Of a DNA stretch of 64,000 nucleotides, positions 23,692 to 31,946 are shown in pieces; position 1 is the stretch's first letter; every line of letters begins with the position of its first letter. The translations under genes were made by a program, and so were the position numbers. Under the pieces are notes generated by a model. The model had not been told where the DNA came from and did no database searches. It saw nothing but the letters and a program-made list of their open reading frames with translations. Origin of the DNA: UA16 sp905478895. Lineage in GTDB: Bacteria; Bacteroidota; Bacteroidia; Flavobacteriales_D; Sanyastnellaceae. Where the stretch lies: positions 1,302,001 to 1,366,000 of the forward strand of contig CALSQO010000001.1 in NCBI GenBank assembly GCA_943788495.1, written 5' to 3'.

Positions 23692-24792
23692 ATGCGTTTT
23701 AAGCCATCTACGAAATCAATCATCGGGCTGATTGGCTTTGCCAGCCTTGCATATGCAATCTGGCGGTTCAATGAGCTGGTCGGTTATCTGCTTATTTCAG
23801 TGGCATTGAGTTTCATAGGAAGACCATTGGTACTCCTTCTCCAGCGAATCAAATTACGCGGCAAACAATTACCATCTTCCATCGGTGCAGCCATGGCCCT
23901 CGCCTTCATGGTCGGTCTTTCCATCGGTTTAACCCAATTATTCGCCCCCCTTTTCGCGGAACAAGCCCAGGCGGTGCAAGGAATGAATGAGCTCGGAATG
24001 GAACGCGTAGCAGACGAAACGCTATCTTGGATTGACCAGAATTTGAGTTGGCTAAACTTAAGTGGAAACGATCAGCCCAACAGCCTTTTCTTATTGGAAC
24101 AAATTCAGGGCTTTGTGAAGCTCGAGGGGATTGGAAGTTTTTTCGGAGCCTTGTTGCAGAGCGTGGGGAATGGATTTATAGCCGTGTTTTCCATTTTATT
24201 CATGACCTTTTTCTTCCTCAAGGATGGCGCGCTCTTTCGAAACATGATTGAGGCCGTGACCCCGGACGAACTCCTCCCCAAAACCAATTCCATCATGGAC
24301 CGAACAAGTGCATTGCTCACGCGGTACTTTGGCGGTCTAGTCGTCCAAGTTGCCATCATCACTACAATTGTTTCGCTGGGCCTGAGCATCATCGGCGCAC
24401 CGAATGCTTTTCTGATTGGATTTATGGCAGGCATCTTCAATCTCGTCCCTTACATCGGCCCCATGGCAGGAACGTGCCTTGGCTTGCTTTTAATTGCCAC
24501 CTCATCCCTGTCCGTTCCTTCTGAAATGACGGGGATATTTCTAGGGAGTTTGGGGGTATTTGCCATCGCACAATTGGTGGATAATTTTTTTACGCAGCCA
24601 GTCATTTTTGCCAACCGAGTGCATGCACATCCGCTCGAAATCTTCATTGTGATCAGCATCGCTGGAAACCTAGCCGGTGCGGCAGGTATGGTTTTGGCCA
24701 TTCCGGCCTACACCTTGTTTCGAATCGTAGGCCAAGAATTATTCAGTGGTTTCAAGGTCATTGATGAATTGACCAAAAACCTCGAAGGATAA
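23692..24792 (+). CDS. AI-2E family transporter (PerM/YdiK-type membrane protein)
   Basis: 366 aa from ATG 23692. It has the typical eight-helix AI-2E exporter superfamily plan: N-terminal helices (LIGFASLAYAIWRF, YLLISVALSFIGRPLVLLLQ), a periplasmic insert of about 100 residues, MTFFFLKDG, and the C-terminal helices with GFMAGIFNLVPYIGPMAGT, the family's most conserved motif, and VHAHPLEIFIVI. The family includes an autoinducer-2 exporter and Na+/H+ antiporters; the function here is unknown. An upstream TTG at 23650 is in frame, but the -7-like TATTTTGC near 23658 favours the later ATG. Confidence 0.85.
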   Translation: MRFKPSTKSIIGLIGFASLAYAIWRFNELVGYLLISVALSFIGRPLVLLLQRIKLRGKQLPSSIGAAMALAFMVGLSIGLTQLFAPLFAEQAQAVQGMNELGMERVADETLSWIDQNLSWLNLSGNDQPNSLFLLEQIQGFVKLEGIGSFFGALLQSVGNGFIAVFSILFMTFFFLKDGALFRNMIEAVTPDELLPKTNSIMDRTSALLTRYFGGLVVQVAIITTIVSLGLSIIGAPNAFLIGFMAGIFNLVPYIGPMAGTCLGLLLIATSSLSVPSEMTGIFLGSLGVFAIAQLVDNFFTQPVIFANRVHAHPLEIFIVISIAGNLAGAAGMVLAIPAYTLFRIVGQELFSGFKVIDELTKNLEG

Positions 24793-24899
24793 AGAAGAAA
24801 TAAGCCGCAGAAATCCTGTGGAGCGTTCGCCCCTCGCGGCGCTTGCTTAAAGTTCTTGAAAAGATGTTCACAACGGGTCGTCCCAGTGACGTTTGGAGC

Positions 24900-24907
24900 T
24901 AACTTTG
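24900..24907 (+). promoter_or_regulatory. -7 box (TAACTTTG) of pyrG
   Basis: A perfect TAnnTTTG. It places the probable transcription start around 24911-24914, at a C-C-C-G sequence, 23-26 nt before the pyrG ATG. Confidence 0.6.
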
Positions 24908-24910
24908 AAT

Positions 24911-24935
24911 CCCGTATCCATTATTTAGTTACGGG
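24911..24935 (+). promoter_or_regulatory. Leader hairpin abutting the pyrG start codon
   Basis: CCCGTA at 24911-24916 pairs perfectly with TACGGG at 24930-24935 (6 bp, 13-nt loop), and the ATG is at 24937. The 5' arm coincides with the predicted transcription start. The layout resembles E. coli pyrC and pyrD leaders, in which start-site choice between C and G residues decides whether a hairpin blocks initiation. This is an inference from position and pairing only. Confidence 0.45.
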
Positions 24936-24936
24936 C

Positions 24937-26652
24937 ATGTTTCCTACTCCTACCGATTCCCCAGCAACCGCTGCAACCTCTGTCCATTCGGAGACCATTA
25001 GAAACAGCCGTTACATTTTTGTGACGGGAGGTGTGAGTTCGAGCTTAGGAAAAGGCATCGTCAGTGCATCTCTTGCGAAACTGCTACAAGCACGCGGTTA
25101 TTCGGTGACCATTCAGAAACTAGATCCTTACATCAATGTAGACCCTGGTACGCTGAATCCTTATGAGCATGGCGAGTGTTTTGTTACCGTCGATGGAGCA
25201 GAAACAGACCTCGACTTGGGACACTATGAGCGCTTCCTGAACGTGCGCACTTCCCAGGCCAACAACATCACCACAGGCCGCATTTACCAATCTGTCATCG
25301 ACAAGGAAAGGCGCGGTGAATACCTTGGGCGGACCGTGCAAATCATTCCGCACATTACCGATGAAATCAAACGAAGTGTGCAGATTCTGGGCGCCGAGTC
25401 CAACTATGACTTTGTAATCACTGAAATTGGCGGCACGGTGGGTGATATCGAGTCCCTTCCTTACATTGAAGCGGTGCGGCAAATGAAATGGGAATGTCCC
25501 GAAGAGACATTGGTAGTGCATTTGACGCTCATCCCTTACCTCGCTGCGGCAGGCGAGCTCAAAACCAAGCCAACCCAGCACTCGGTCAAACAATTGCTCG
25601 AGTTTGGGGTACAGCCCGACATTCTAGTCTGCCGCACCGAGCATTCGTTGACGGAAGCCATCCGCAGCAAGGTGGCCCGATTCTGCAATGTCGCATCAAA
25701 TGCAGTCATCGAGAGCATAGATGCAGAAACCATCTATGATGTGCCGCTGTTGATGCAATCCGAAAAATTTGATGAAGTTGTGCTTCAAAAGCTAGGAATG
25801 TCCTTCGAAGACACCCAGCCTGACTTGACGACTTGGAAGCAATTTCTCCATCACCATAAGAACCCAAAATCCACCGTTAAGATTGGATTGATCGGTAAAT
25901 ATGTCGAGTTGAAAGACAGCTACAAATCCATCGCTGAATCGCTTATTCATGCCGGTGCCAAGCTGGAAGCCAGGGTTGAAATTGAATGGATTCACAGCGA
26001 ATCAATAATGGCCAAAAACGCCCATGAAACCCTGCAGGGATTGGACGGAATACTGGTGGCTCCTGGTTTTGGTTCTAGGGGCATTGACGGGAAGATTGAA
26101 ACGATCACCCATGCGCGCGAACAAAACATCCCATTCTTTGGAATATGCCTTGGCATGCAATGCGCCGTCATTGAATTTGCGCGCAATGTGCTTCATTTGG
26201 AAGATGCACATTCGACGGAGATCAAGGAATACACCAAGCATCCCGTTATCGACCTGATGGCGGAACAAAAAAGCATTCAAAACATGGGTGGAACGATGCG
26301 CCTCGGAGCCTACCCATGCGAACTGACGCCGGGTACCAAGGCGCTCGAGGCATATGGGATAACGCCCATCGAAGAAAGACACCGTCACCGTTACGAATTC
26401 AACGATGCGTACCTCGAACAATTTGAATTACACGGCATGATCGCTTCGGGTAGAAATCCAAACTCCGGATTGGTCGAAATGATTGAAATCCCGGAGCATC
26501 CTTGGTTTGTCGCGTCGCAATTCCACCCGGAATATGCGAGTACAGTCGAAGCGCCTCACCCCCTCTTCATCTCGTTTGTCGCAGCATCGATCAAAAACCG
26601 AACGACCACTCGCAGCCCTAAGACAGAGCATGCGAAGAAAAACCCTAATTGA
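24937..26652 (+). CDS. pyrG: CTP synthase
   Basis: 571 aa from ATG 24937. It has a synthetase domain with YIFVTGGVSSSLGKGI (P-loop), KLDPYINVDPGTLNPYEHGE and VDGAETDLDLGHYERF. The C-terminal class I glutamine amidotransferase has the nucleophile Cys in FFGICLGMQCAV and the His/Glu dyad in QFHPEYAS. It aminates UTP to CTP with glutamine and ATP. About 26 extra residues (MFPTPTDSPATAAT...) precede the usual start; no later start codon fits, and the upstream in-frame start at 24856 would lie before the -7 box. It converges on the next gene with only 2 nt between the stops. Confidence 0.97.
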   Translation: MFPTPTDSPATAATSVHSETIRNSRYIFVTGGVSSSLGKGIVSASLAKLLQARGYSVTIQKLDPYINVDPGTLNPYEHGECFVTVDGAETDLDLGHYERFLNVRTSQANNITTGRIYQSVIDKERRGEYLGRTVQIIPHITDEIKRSVQILGAESNYDFVITEIGGTVGDIESLPYIEAVRQMKWECPEETLVVHLTLIPYLAAAGELKTKPTQHSVKQLLEFGVQPDILVCRTEHSLTEAIRSKVARFCNVASNAVIESIDAETIYDVPLLMQSEKFDEVVLQKLGMSFEDTQPDLTTWKQFLHHHKNPKSTVKIGLIGKYVELKDSYKSIAESLIHAGAKLEARVEIEWIHSESIMAKNAHETLQGLDGILVAPGFGSRGIDGKIETITHAREQNIPFFGICLGMQCAVIEFARNVLHLEDAHSTEIKEYTKHPVIDLMAEQKSIQNMGGTMRLGAYPCELTPGTKALEAYGITPIEERHRHRYEFNDAYLEQFELHGMIASGRNPNSGLVEMIEIPEHPWFVASQFHPEYASTVEAPHPLFISFVAASIKNRTTTRSPKTEHAKKNPN

Positions 26653-26654
26653 CC

Positions 26655-27926
26655 TCAGCGCTTAATCTGCCCGCTTGACGGTTTGGTCTTGTTCCACTCT
26701 CTCGGACTTATAGAAGACAACAAGAATCCCAGAAATAAGATGGCGACCACACCTTGTTGCAACTCAAAAAGACTTTCCACCGTTCCGTTCAAGATTACTG
26801 CAGCTGTCCATATGGCCAATTGCCATCTACCGACTTGAACGGCCTTCCATCCCAGCAGCACAAACCCAAGAAACAGTCCGGTCATCGCCAACCATCCGAG
26901 CCGGACGCCGATTTGCAACCAAACGCTGTGCGGATTCATGTTTTTATTTTTGGCGTACCGAGAACCATCGCGTTCGTAAATAATGGCCAAAGAAGAAGCA
27001 ACATCGCCAGTTCCGACTCCAAAGGGATGATGCGAAAGAAGCTCCATAGATGCCTTCCATGCTTGCATGCGTCCTCCCGTCGAACCGGTCTTGAGTTCAG
27101 GAATTGTTGCTGAGGAATTTAACGCTGGAGAGGTTGCTTTCGCGTCAGAAACACCCTGCTCGCGACTTCCTAAATAGTGCTGAAATTCCTGCATTCGTCC
27201 ACCGTCCGCCCAAGCCGCTCCCAGCAACAACAAAACTCCAGAAGCCATCAGCAGTCGTGCATCTTTGACAGCAGACTTGAAGCGGCGAATAATTTCAATG
27301 GCCATGACCAACAATCCAACACCCCATCCCGCTTTCGAAGCCAACAAACCAATGGCCAATCCACCGACTACCATCAAGCCCCTTCCTTTGCGATCAGAGC
27401 GGGAACTCAACACGATACCCGTCGTCAGATAGAGCGCGATGTACGAAGGATGAAAAGGCCCCGCAAAACCATCGTAACGCAAGAGCGCAATGTCCTGCCA
27501 CCAAAAAGCTTGAAAAAATCGCCAAGCCAAAAACGCCAACAACCCCCATTGAAATGACTGCACTGCACGGTTTTTCCAATGCTCATCCAACATGGCATTC
27601 GATTGCCAAAATAAAAGGGGCAGCAAGAAAAAACTAAATTTCACCTCCAGTGCAAACCAACCTTCCGCGGCGTTTTCCGTCCAAAGCATGCCCAAACACA
27701 TCGCACAATAGCATGCCATGGACCCTACTGCGAGCCATTTCACAAAAGGGTCCAATGCCCGTCGTTCGAAGGACTTCTTGTTGCTGAATGAAATGGAAAG
27801 GATATGGATTGCGGCCACAATACTCCAAACCGCAAGTGTAATTGCACTGAGCCGCGGATGAACCGGCAGACAAAATGCCGTCAACGCTGGCATCCAACCC
27901 AACAATTGAGTGGAGGACGGAATCAT
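26655..27926 (-). CDS. O-antigen ligase / Wzy-like polytopic membrane protein
   Basis: 423 aa from ATG 27926, which overlaps the stop of the upstream GT2 (ATGA); the frame stays open further upstream but only inside that gene. It has about 11 hydrophobic segments with a large loop near residues 260-320, then the Wzy_C-type signature: SMELLSHHPFGVGTGDV and NPHSVWLQIGVRLGWLAMTGLFLGF. Such enzymes join lipid-linked glycans to lipid A core or polymerise repeat units at the periplasmic face. With the adjacent GT2 it forms a small glycan unit. Confidence 0.85.
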   Translation of the reverse strand: MIPSSTQLLGWMPALTAFCLPVHPRLSAITLAVWSIVAAIHILSISFSNKKSFERRALDPFVKWLAVGSMACYCAMCLGMLWTENAAEGWFALEVKFSFFLLPLLFWQSNAMLDEHWKNRAVQSFQWGLLAFLAWRFFQAFWWQDIALLRYDGFAGPFHPSYIALYLTTGIVLSSRSDRKGRGLMVVGGLAIGLLASKAGWGVGLLVMAIEIIRRFKSAVKDARLLMASGVLLLLGAAWADGGRMQEFQHYLGSREQGVSDAKATSPALNSSATIPELKTGSTGGRMQAWKASMELLSHHPFGVGTGDVASSLAIIYERDGSRYAKNKNMNPHSVWLQIGVRLGWLAMTGLFLGFVLLGWKAVQVGRWQLAIWTAAVILNGTVESLFELQQGVVAILFLGFLLSSISPREWNKTKPSSGQIKR

Positions 27927-28960
27927 CGCGTAAGTTTTACAGCATGTTCCCGCGGATTGGAGCGCAGGATTAAAAAACGGAAAATCCCCCGCCAATATCC
28001 CCATCCGTAACCAAAATGGATCATCGCATACGCCCGCAATATACCCAGCACATCCCGCATTGATTCCGACACAGAAATAGCAGAGCCCAATCCTGCGATC
28101 AGCCACAAAAGTCCAGCGCTCACAAAAATTGATGCGCCAAAGCCATCCCACATTTGATTCCAAAAACCAGCTAACTCCAGGGTCCAGCAAAGACCTGACA
28201 CCCCGAGCAGTGCAATAAAAATTGCTGGAATGGTTTGACGCCAAGTCGTTATCGTACTGTGTTTCCTATTGACAAAAACCTTCCAATAGCCGTATTGGTG
28301 GTACTGTTTGAGCAACTTGTCGTAGGTGGAACGAACATGGTAACTGCTGCGAATTCTCGGGTCAAACCAAATGCGCCAGCCGGAATGCAGCAACCGATAA
28401 TTCAATTCATCATCTTGATTGCGCACCAACGCCTCATCGAACCATCCAATCTCATCCAGCACCTCCTTTCGATAAGCGCCAAATGCCACGGTATCCACAT
28501 GACCAGCAATGCCTCCGGTTCGGAATCGTGCATCGCCCACGCCAAACAACGTACTCATTGCCGCGCCAATTTGCCGCGAACGATCCGAACCGTGCACTTG
28601 CTCTACCACACCGCCAACGCAGCCCGACTCGGGGTGCGCGCGCAATAACTCCGCATTGCGCAAGAGAAAATCTGAATCAACTTGAGCATGCGCACCCAAG
28701 ATGATAATGGTTTCGCCTTTTGATGCTTCAATGCCAGCGTTCAAAGCCTGAGGTGTGGTCCGCTTTGGATTGTCCACCCATCGGAATTGATCATGTTCCT
28801 GTTGCCAAAAATCCAGCCGTTCTCGAGTGCCGTCATCGCTTCGGCCATCGGCTATGATCACCTCCCAATCTTCGCCGGGATCGACTTGGTCCAATAAACT
28901 TTGAAGCGTCGAATCAATGTATCGCGATTCGTTCAGGCACGGAATGACAACGGAAATCAT
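27923..28960 (-). CDS. GT2 glycosyltransferase, ExoA-like
   Basis: 345 aa. Residues 1-230 are a GT-A family 2 domain: SVVIPCLNESRYIDSTLQSLL, IIADGRSDDGTRE, IIILGAHAQVDSDFL, GGIAGHVDTVAFGAYRKEVLDEIGWFDE, VRNQDDELNYRL. Three or four C-terminal hydrophobic segments follow, as in succinoglycan ExoA. The DxD position appears as HAQVD. It probably extends a lipid-linked surface glycan at the inner membrane. It is translationally coupled to the ligase-like gene. Confidence 0.9.
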   Translation of the reverse strand: MISVVIPCLNESRYIDSTLQSLLDQVDPGEDWEVIIADGRSDDGTRERLDFWQQEHDQFRWVDNPKRTTPQALNAGIEASKGETIIILGAHAQVDSDFLLRNAELLRAHPESGCVGGVVEQVHGSDRSRQIGAAMSTLFGVGDARFRTGGIAGHVDTVAFGAYRKEVLDEIGWFDEALVRNQDDELNYRLLHSGWRIWFDPRIRSSYHVRSTYDKLLKQYHQYGYWKVFVNRKHSTITTWRQTIPAIFIALLGVSGLCWTLELAGFWNQMWDGFGASIFVSAGLLWLIAGLGSAISVSESMRDVLGILRAYAMIHFGYGWGYWRGIFRFLILRSNPREHAVKLTR

Positions 28961-28969
28961 GCGCTTGTT

Positions 28970-29950
28970 TTAAGAATGAAGTCGTTCCAATTGTGCAACA
29001 TGGTGTGCAATGTGTGCGGCATTAAAAGCGAGGGTGTCGGAAAGGGAGAGGTACCCTGCAAGTGGGTGTTTGAAGAGCTTCACGGTCCACCAATGCGAAT
29101 CCTGAAACAAATGGTTCAATTCACTCCATGCTGGACCATGGCTCTCCCGCCACTCGTCAAAAACCCTCGCCGGCTCAGCAGCATCTCCAGCTGGAGAAAT
29201 TAATCCACCTGTCGGATCCTTCCATCGTCGGTTGGATTCCAAGAGACGCATCAACTCGATGCCTGCCCGATCCGAATCCAAATCTGTCGCAGGCAACTCA
29301 CTCGGTTTCGCATGCGACTTCTTCTTCAGATAACGCCAAAGCCCCCCTTCGGAAAGCTGCAAATGCTGAATAATTTCTGTGGCTCCCCAACTTTCCGGAC
29401 TCCCCCTCTTCTTGTTTTCAGGCACCGCACCCAAAGCTGACTCAAACTTTTCAACCGCTTGAGTATGCTGACTCTTCCAGAACGCTAAGCTTTCCGCTGG
29501 GCGCAGCATTTCGATATGAGGAATGCCATCCTCGAGGTAGCCTTCACCTGTGCACACAAATCCAAACCCTTCATAGAATCGGATCAAGTACTGTTGAGCT
29601 GAAATTCGGATTCCCTGTCGGGGCCAATGGCGCTGACAGATTCGAATCGCGCGTTCCATCAATGCGCGCCCCAAACCTCCTCCCCGTGCCGTACGAATCG
29701 TCACCACACGGCCAATGCTTGGTTCCGCATACGACACCCCCGGAGGAACCATCCGAGCGGTAGCCAAAGCCGACTGGCCGTGCTTCGCATCCTCTTCCAT
29801 CGCAATCAAATGAATGCATTGGACATCCTTGTCATCCAAATCTGGATAGACACAATCCTGCTCGACTACGAAAACATCGGAGCGCAATCGCAATGCTGCA
29901 AACATGGCCGACGAATCCCAATCGTCCCAGTTGGTTTCAATCCAATTCAC
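28970..29950 (-). CDS. ElaA-like GNAT acetyltransferase fused to a DinB-like domain
   Basis: 326 aa from GTG 29950. Residues 1-150 are an ElaA-type GNAT domain: MFAALRLRSDVFVVEQDCVYPDLDDKDVQCIHLIA, then the acetyl-CoA site RVVTIRTARGGGLGRALMERAI and YLIRFYEGFGFVCTGEGYLEDGIPHIEM. Residues ~175-326 look like a DinB/YfiT four-helix bundle with metal-site histidines: WGATEIIQHLQLSEGG, NHLFQDSHWW, AFNAAHIAHHVAQLERLH. Both domain families are usually stand-alone. The substrate is unknown. A -7-like TAAATTGG ends 4 nt before the GTG, supporting this start. It is divergent from the ABC-F gene. Confidence 0.85.
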   Translation of the reverse strand: MNWIETNWDDWDSSAMFAALRLRSDVFVVEQDCVYPDLDDKDVQCIHLIAMEEDAKHGQSALATARMVPPGVSYAEPSIGRVVTIRTARGGGLGRALMERAIRICQRHWPRQGIRISAQQYLIRFYEGFGFVCTGEGYLEDGIPHIEMLRPAESLAFWKSQHTQAVEKFESALGAVPENKKRGSPESWGATEIIQHLQLSEGGLWRYLKKKSHAKPSELPATDLDSDRAGIELMRLLESNRRWKDPTGGLISPAGDAAEPARVFDEWRESHGPAWSELNHLFQDSHWWTVKLFKHPLAGYLSLSDTLAFNAAHIAHHVAQLERLHS

Positions 29951-29954
29951 GGGG

Positions 29955-29962
29955 CCAATTTA
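29955..29962 (-). promoter_or_regulatory. -7-like box (TAAATTGG) of the GNAT-DinB gene
   Basis: TAAATTGG on the minus strand, one mismatch from TAnnTTYG, 4 nt before the GTG start codon. Confidence 0.45.
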
Positions 29963-29999
29963 CAATGTGAATGGCGGTAATATTCGTCCCGGTCCGCAG

Positions 30000-30007
30000 T
30001 ACTTTCG
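30000..30007 (+). promoter_or_regulatory. -7 box (TACTTTCG) of the ABC-F gene
   Basis: TACTTTCG ends 5 nt before the ATG at 30013 and supports that ATG over the in-frame ATG at 29971. Confidence 0.55.
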
Positions 30008-30012
30008 CATCC

Positions 30013-31917
30013 ATGGCCGCTACGAACATTTTATCCGTTGAAAACCTGAGCAAACGCTTCGGCGAAAGGCTTTTGTTTGATGGCATCACCTTTGGACTAT
30101 CACAGGGGCAAAAAACCGCGCTTGTCGCCCGCAATGGAAGCGGAAAGAGCACCCTTTTGCACTGCATTTGTGAATTGGAGCCATTCGATGAAGGACGCAT
30201 CAGTGTTGGTGGAGAAGTCCGATGGTGCATTCTTCAGCAGGAACCCCCTTATCGAAAAGACGAGAGCATTCTCGACAACCTCTACTCAGGCGATCTGGAT
30301 GCAGTAAAGGCATTGCATGCCTACACCCTCTCCCTGCAAAACCCAAGTGACGAAGCGGCGAGTCAATTGGCCTATGACAACATGGACCGAACCCAGGCAT
30401 GGGATTTCGAGGCGCGTGGAAAGGAAATCCTTGGCAAACTCAACCTTCACGATCTCACGCGTACGATGGGCTCCTTGAGTGGAGGCGAGCGCAGAAGGGT
30501 CGCGCTGGCAAAAGTGTTGATTGAAGAACCGGATTTGTTGTTTCTCGACGAGCCGACCAACCACCTTGATTTGGACATGATCCAGTGGCTGGAGAAATAC
30601 CTCGCGCGATCCAAGATGACCCTATTGATGATCACCCACGATCGTTATTTCTTGGAAAATGTATGCGATACCATACTGGAATTGGATAACGAATCGCTCT
30701 TCCGCTACAAGGGAAATTACAGTTACTACCTCGAAAAGCGCGAAGAGCGCCAAGAAATCGCATTGGTCAATCGGGAACGAGCCCGAAGTTCTTTCAAACG
30801 CGAGCTCGCTTGGATGCGTTCTACCCCCTCCGCCCGCACGGGGAAATCAAAGGCGCGCATCGATCGCTTTTATGAAATTAAAAAGCAAGCCCGTATTCGA
30901 CTCGAGGAAGACCCCATGAGCATCAAGTTAAATCCGCATCGGCTCGGGGGCAAAATTGTGGAGTTGCACAAAGTAAGTCAGGGATTTGGAGACCGAACCC
31001 TATTCAGCGGTGTCACGCACCATTTCAAGCGATTCGAGCGCATAGGTATCGTCGGAGCCAATGGTTCAGGAAAGTCTTCGTTGCTCGAATTGATTACCCA
31101 ACAAGCCCATCCCAAAACAGGGAAGGTTGTGGTCGGAGAAACCGTCGTGTTTGGCCATTATCATCAATCCGGTGCTCAGTTTCCTGAGGGCATGCGTGTC
31201 ATTGAGGCGATATATGAAATCGCAGAATTCATGCAATTGCAAGGCGGACAGAAAATCACCGCATCGCAACTTCTGGAACGCTTTCTCTTCCAACGTTCCA
31301 CGCACCATCAATTGATCTCATTGCTCAGTGGCGGCGAAAAAAAGCGACTGCATTTGCTGCAAGTATTGATGGCGAATCCCAACTTTTTGATCTTGGACGA
31401 GCCGACCAATGATCTCGACATATACAGCTTGCAGGTTTTGGAAGAATTCCTTCTGGATTTCCCAGGCTGCTTAATCATCGTAAGCCATGATCGTTATTTC
31501 ATGGACCGCCTGGTGGAACATATCTGGGTGCTCGGGGCTGAGCACGGCGATCCCGGAGCCATCCAAGATTTCCCGGGCAACTATTCGCAATACCGATTGG
31601 AAGTCGCCGAGCGTCAGGCCCAGCAGCGCAAATCCAAGTCCGAGCCAACTCCGAATGCCCAAAATGCTGATGCCAGTTCATCAGCCCCCAAAAACGATTA
31701 TTCCAAACGACTTTCTTTCAAGGAAAAGTTTGAATTGGAGCAGCTGGAAAAAGACTTGGAATCATTGGAAAAACAGAAAGGTCTATTGACTACTGCGTTG
31801 TACGAAACACAAGAGCACGCCGAATTGCAGCGCTTGGGGGACGAACTAAAAAGCGTCACCGAACAATTGGAAACCGCGGAAAACCGGTGGCTGGAGCTCT
31901 CCGAGCGTGAAGCTTGA
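30013..31917 (+). CDS. ABC-F family ATPase (Uup-like)
   Basis: 634 aa, two ABC domains and no membrane segment. First Walker A is ALVARNGSGKSTLL with signature LSGGERRRVALAK and DEPTNHLDLDMIQWLE. The second is GIVGANGSGKSSLLEL with LSGGEKKRLHLLQ and DEPTNDLDIYSLQVLEE. A charged C-terminal region (KFELEQLEKDLESLEKQK) is predicted coiled coil, as in Uup. ABC-F proteins act on the ribosome (or, for Uup, also on branched DNA); they do not transport. The first Walker A has R where most have G or A, a usual Bacteroidota variant. The start at 30013 is chosen by the -7 box 5 nt upstream. Confidence 0.93.
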   Translation: MAATNILSVENLSKRFGERLLFDGITFGLSQGQKTALVARNGSGKSTLLHCICELEPFDEGRISVGGEVRWCILQQEPPYRKDESILDNLYSGDLDAVKALHAYTLSLQNPSDEAASQLAYDNMDRTQAWDFEARGKEILGKLNLHDLTRTMGSLSGGERRRVALAKVLIEEPDLLFLDEPTNHLDLDMIQWLEKYLARSKMTLLMITHDRYFLENVCDTILELDNESLFRYKGNYSYYLEKREERQEIALVNRERARSSFKRELAWMRSTPSARTGKSKARIDRFYEIKKQARIRLEEDPMSIKLNPHRLGGKIVELHKVSQGFGDRTLFSGVTHHFKRFERIGIVGANGSGKSSLLELITQQAHPKTGKVVVGETVVFGHYHQSGAQFPEGMRVIEAIYEIAEFMQLQGGQKITASQLLERFLFQRSTHHQLISLLSGGEKKRLHLLQVLMANPNFLILDEPTNDLDIYSLQVLEEFLLDFPGCLIIVSHDRYFMDRLVEHIWVLGAEHGDPGAIQDFPGNYSQYRLEVAERQAQQRKSKSEPTPNAQNADASSSAPKNDYSKRLSFKEKFELEQLEKDLESLEKQKGLLTTALYETQEHAELQRLGDELKSVTEQLETAENRWLELSEREA

Positions 31918-31946
31918 TTTCAATCCGCGTCGCGCGGTTTGAGGAA

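Noticed and set aside
24793..24899. A tRNA or small RNA gene before pyrG
   Set aside because: GC-rich inverted segments exist, but I could not fold a cloverleaf, and there is no T-run terminator.
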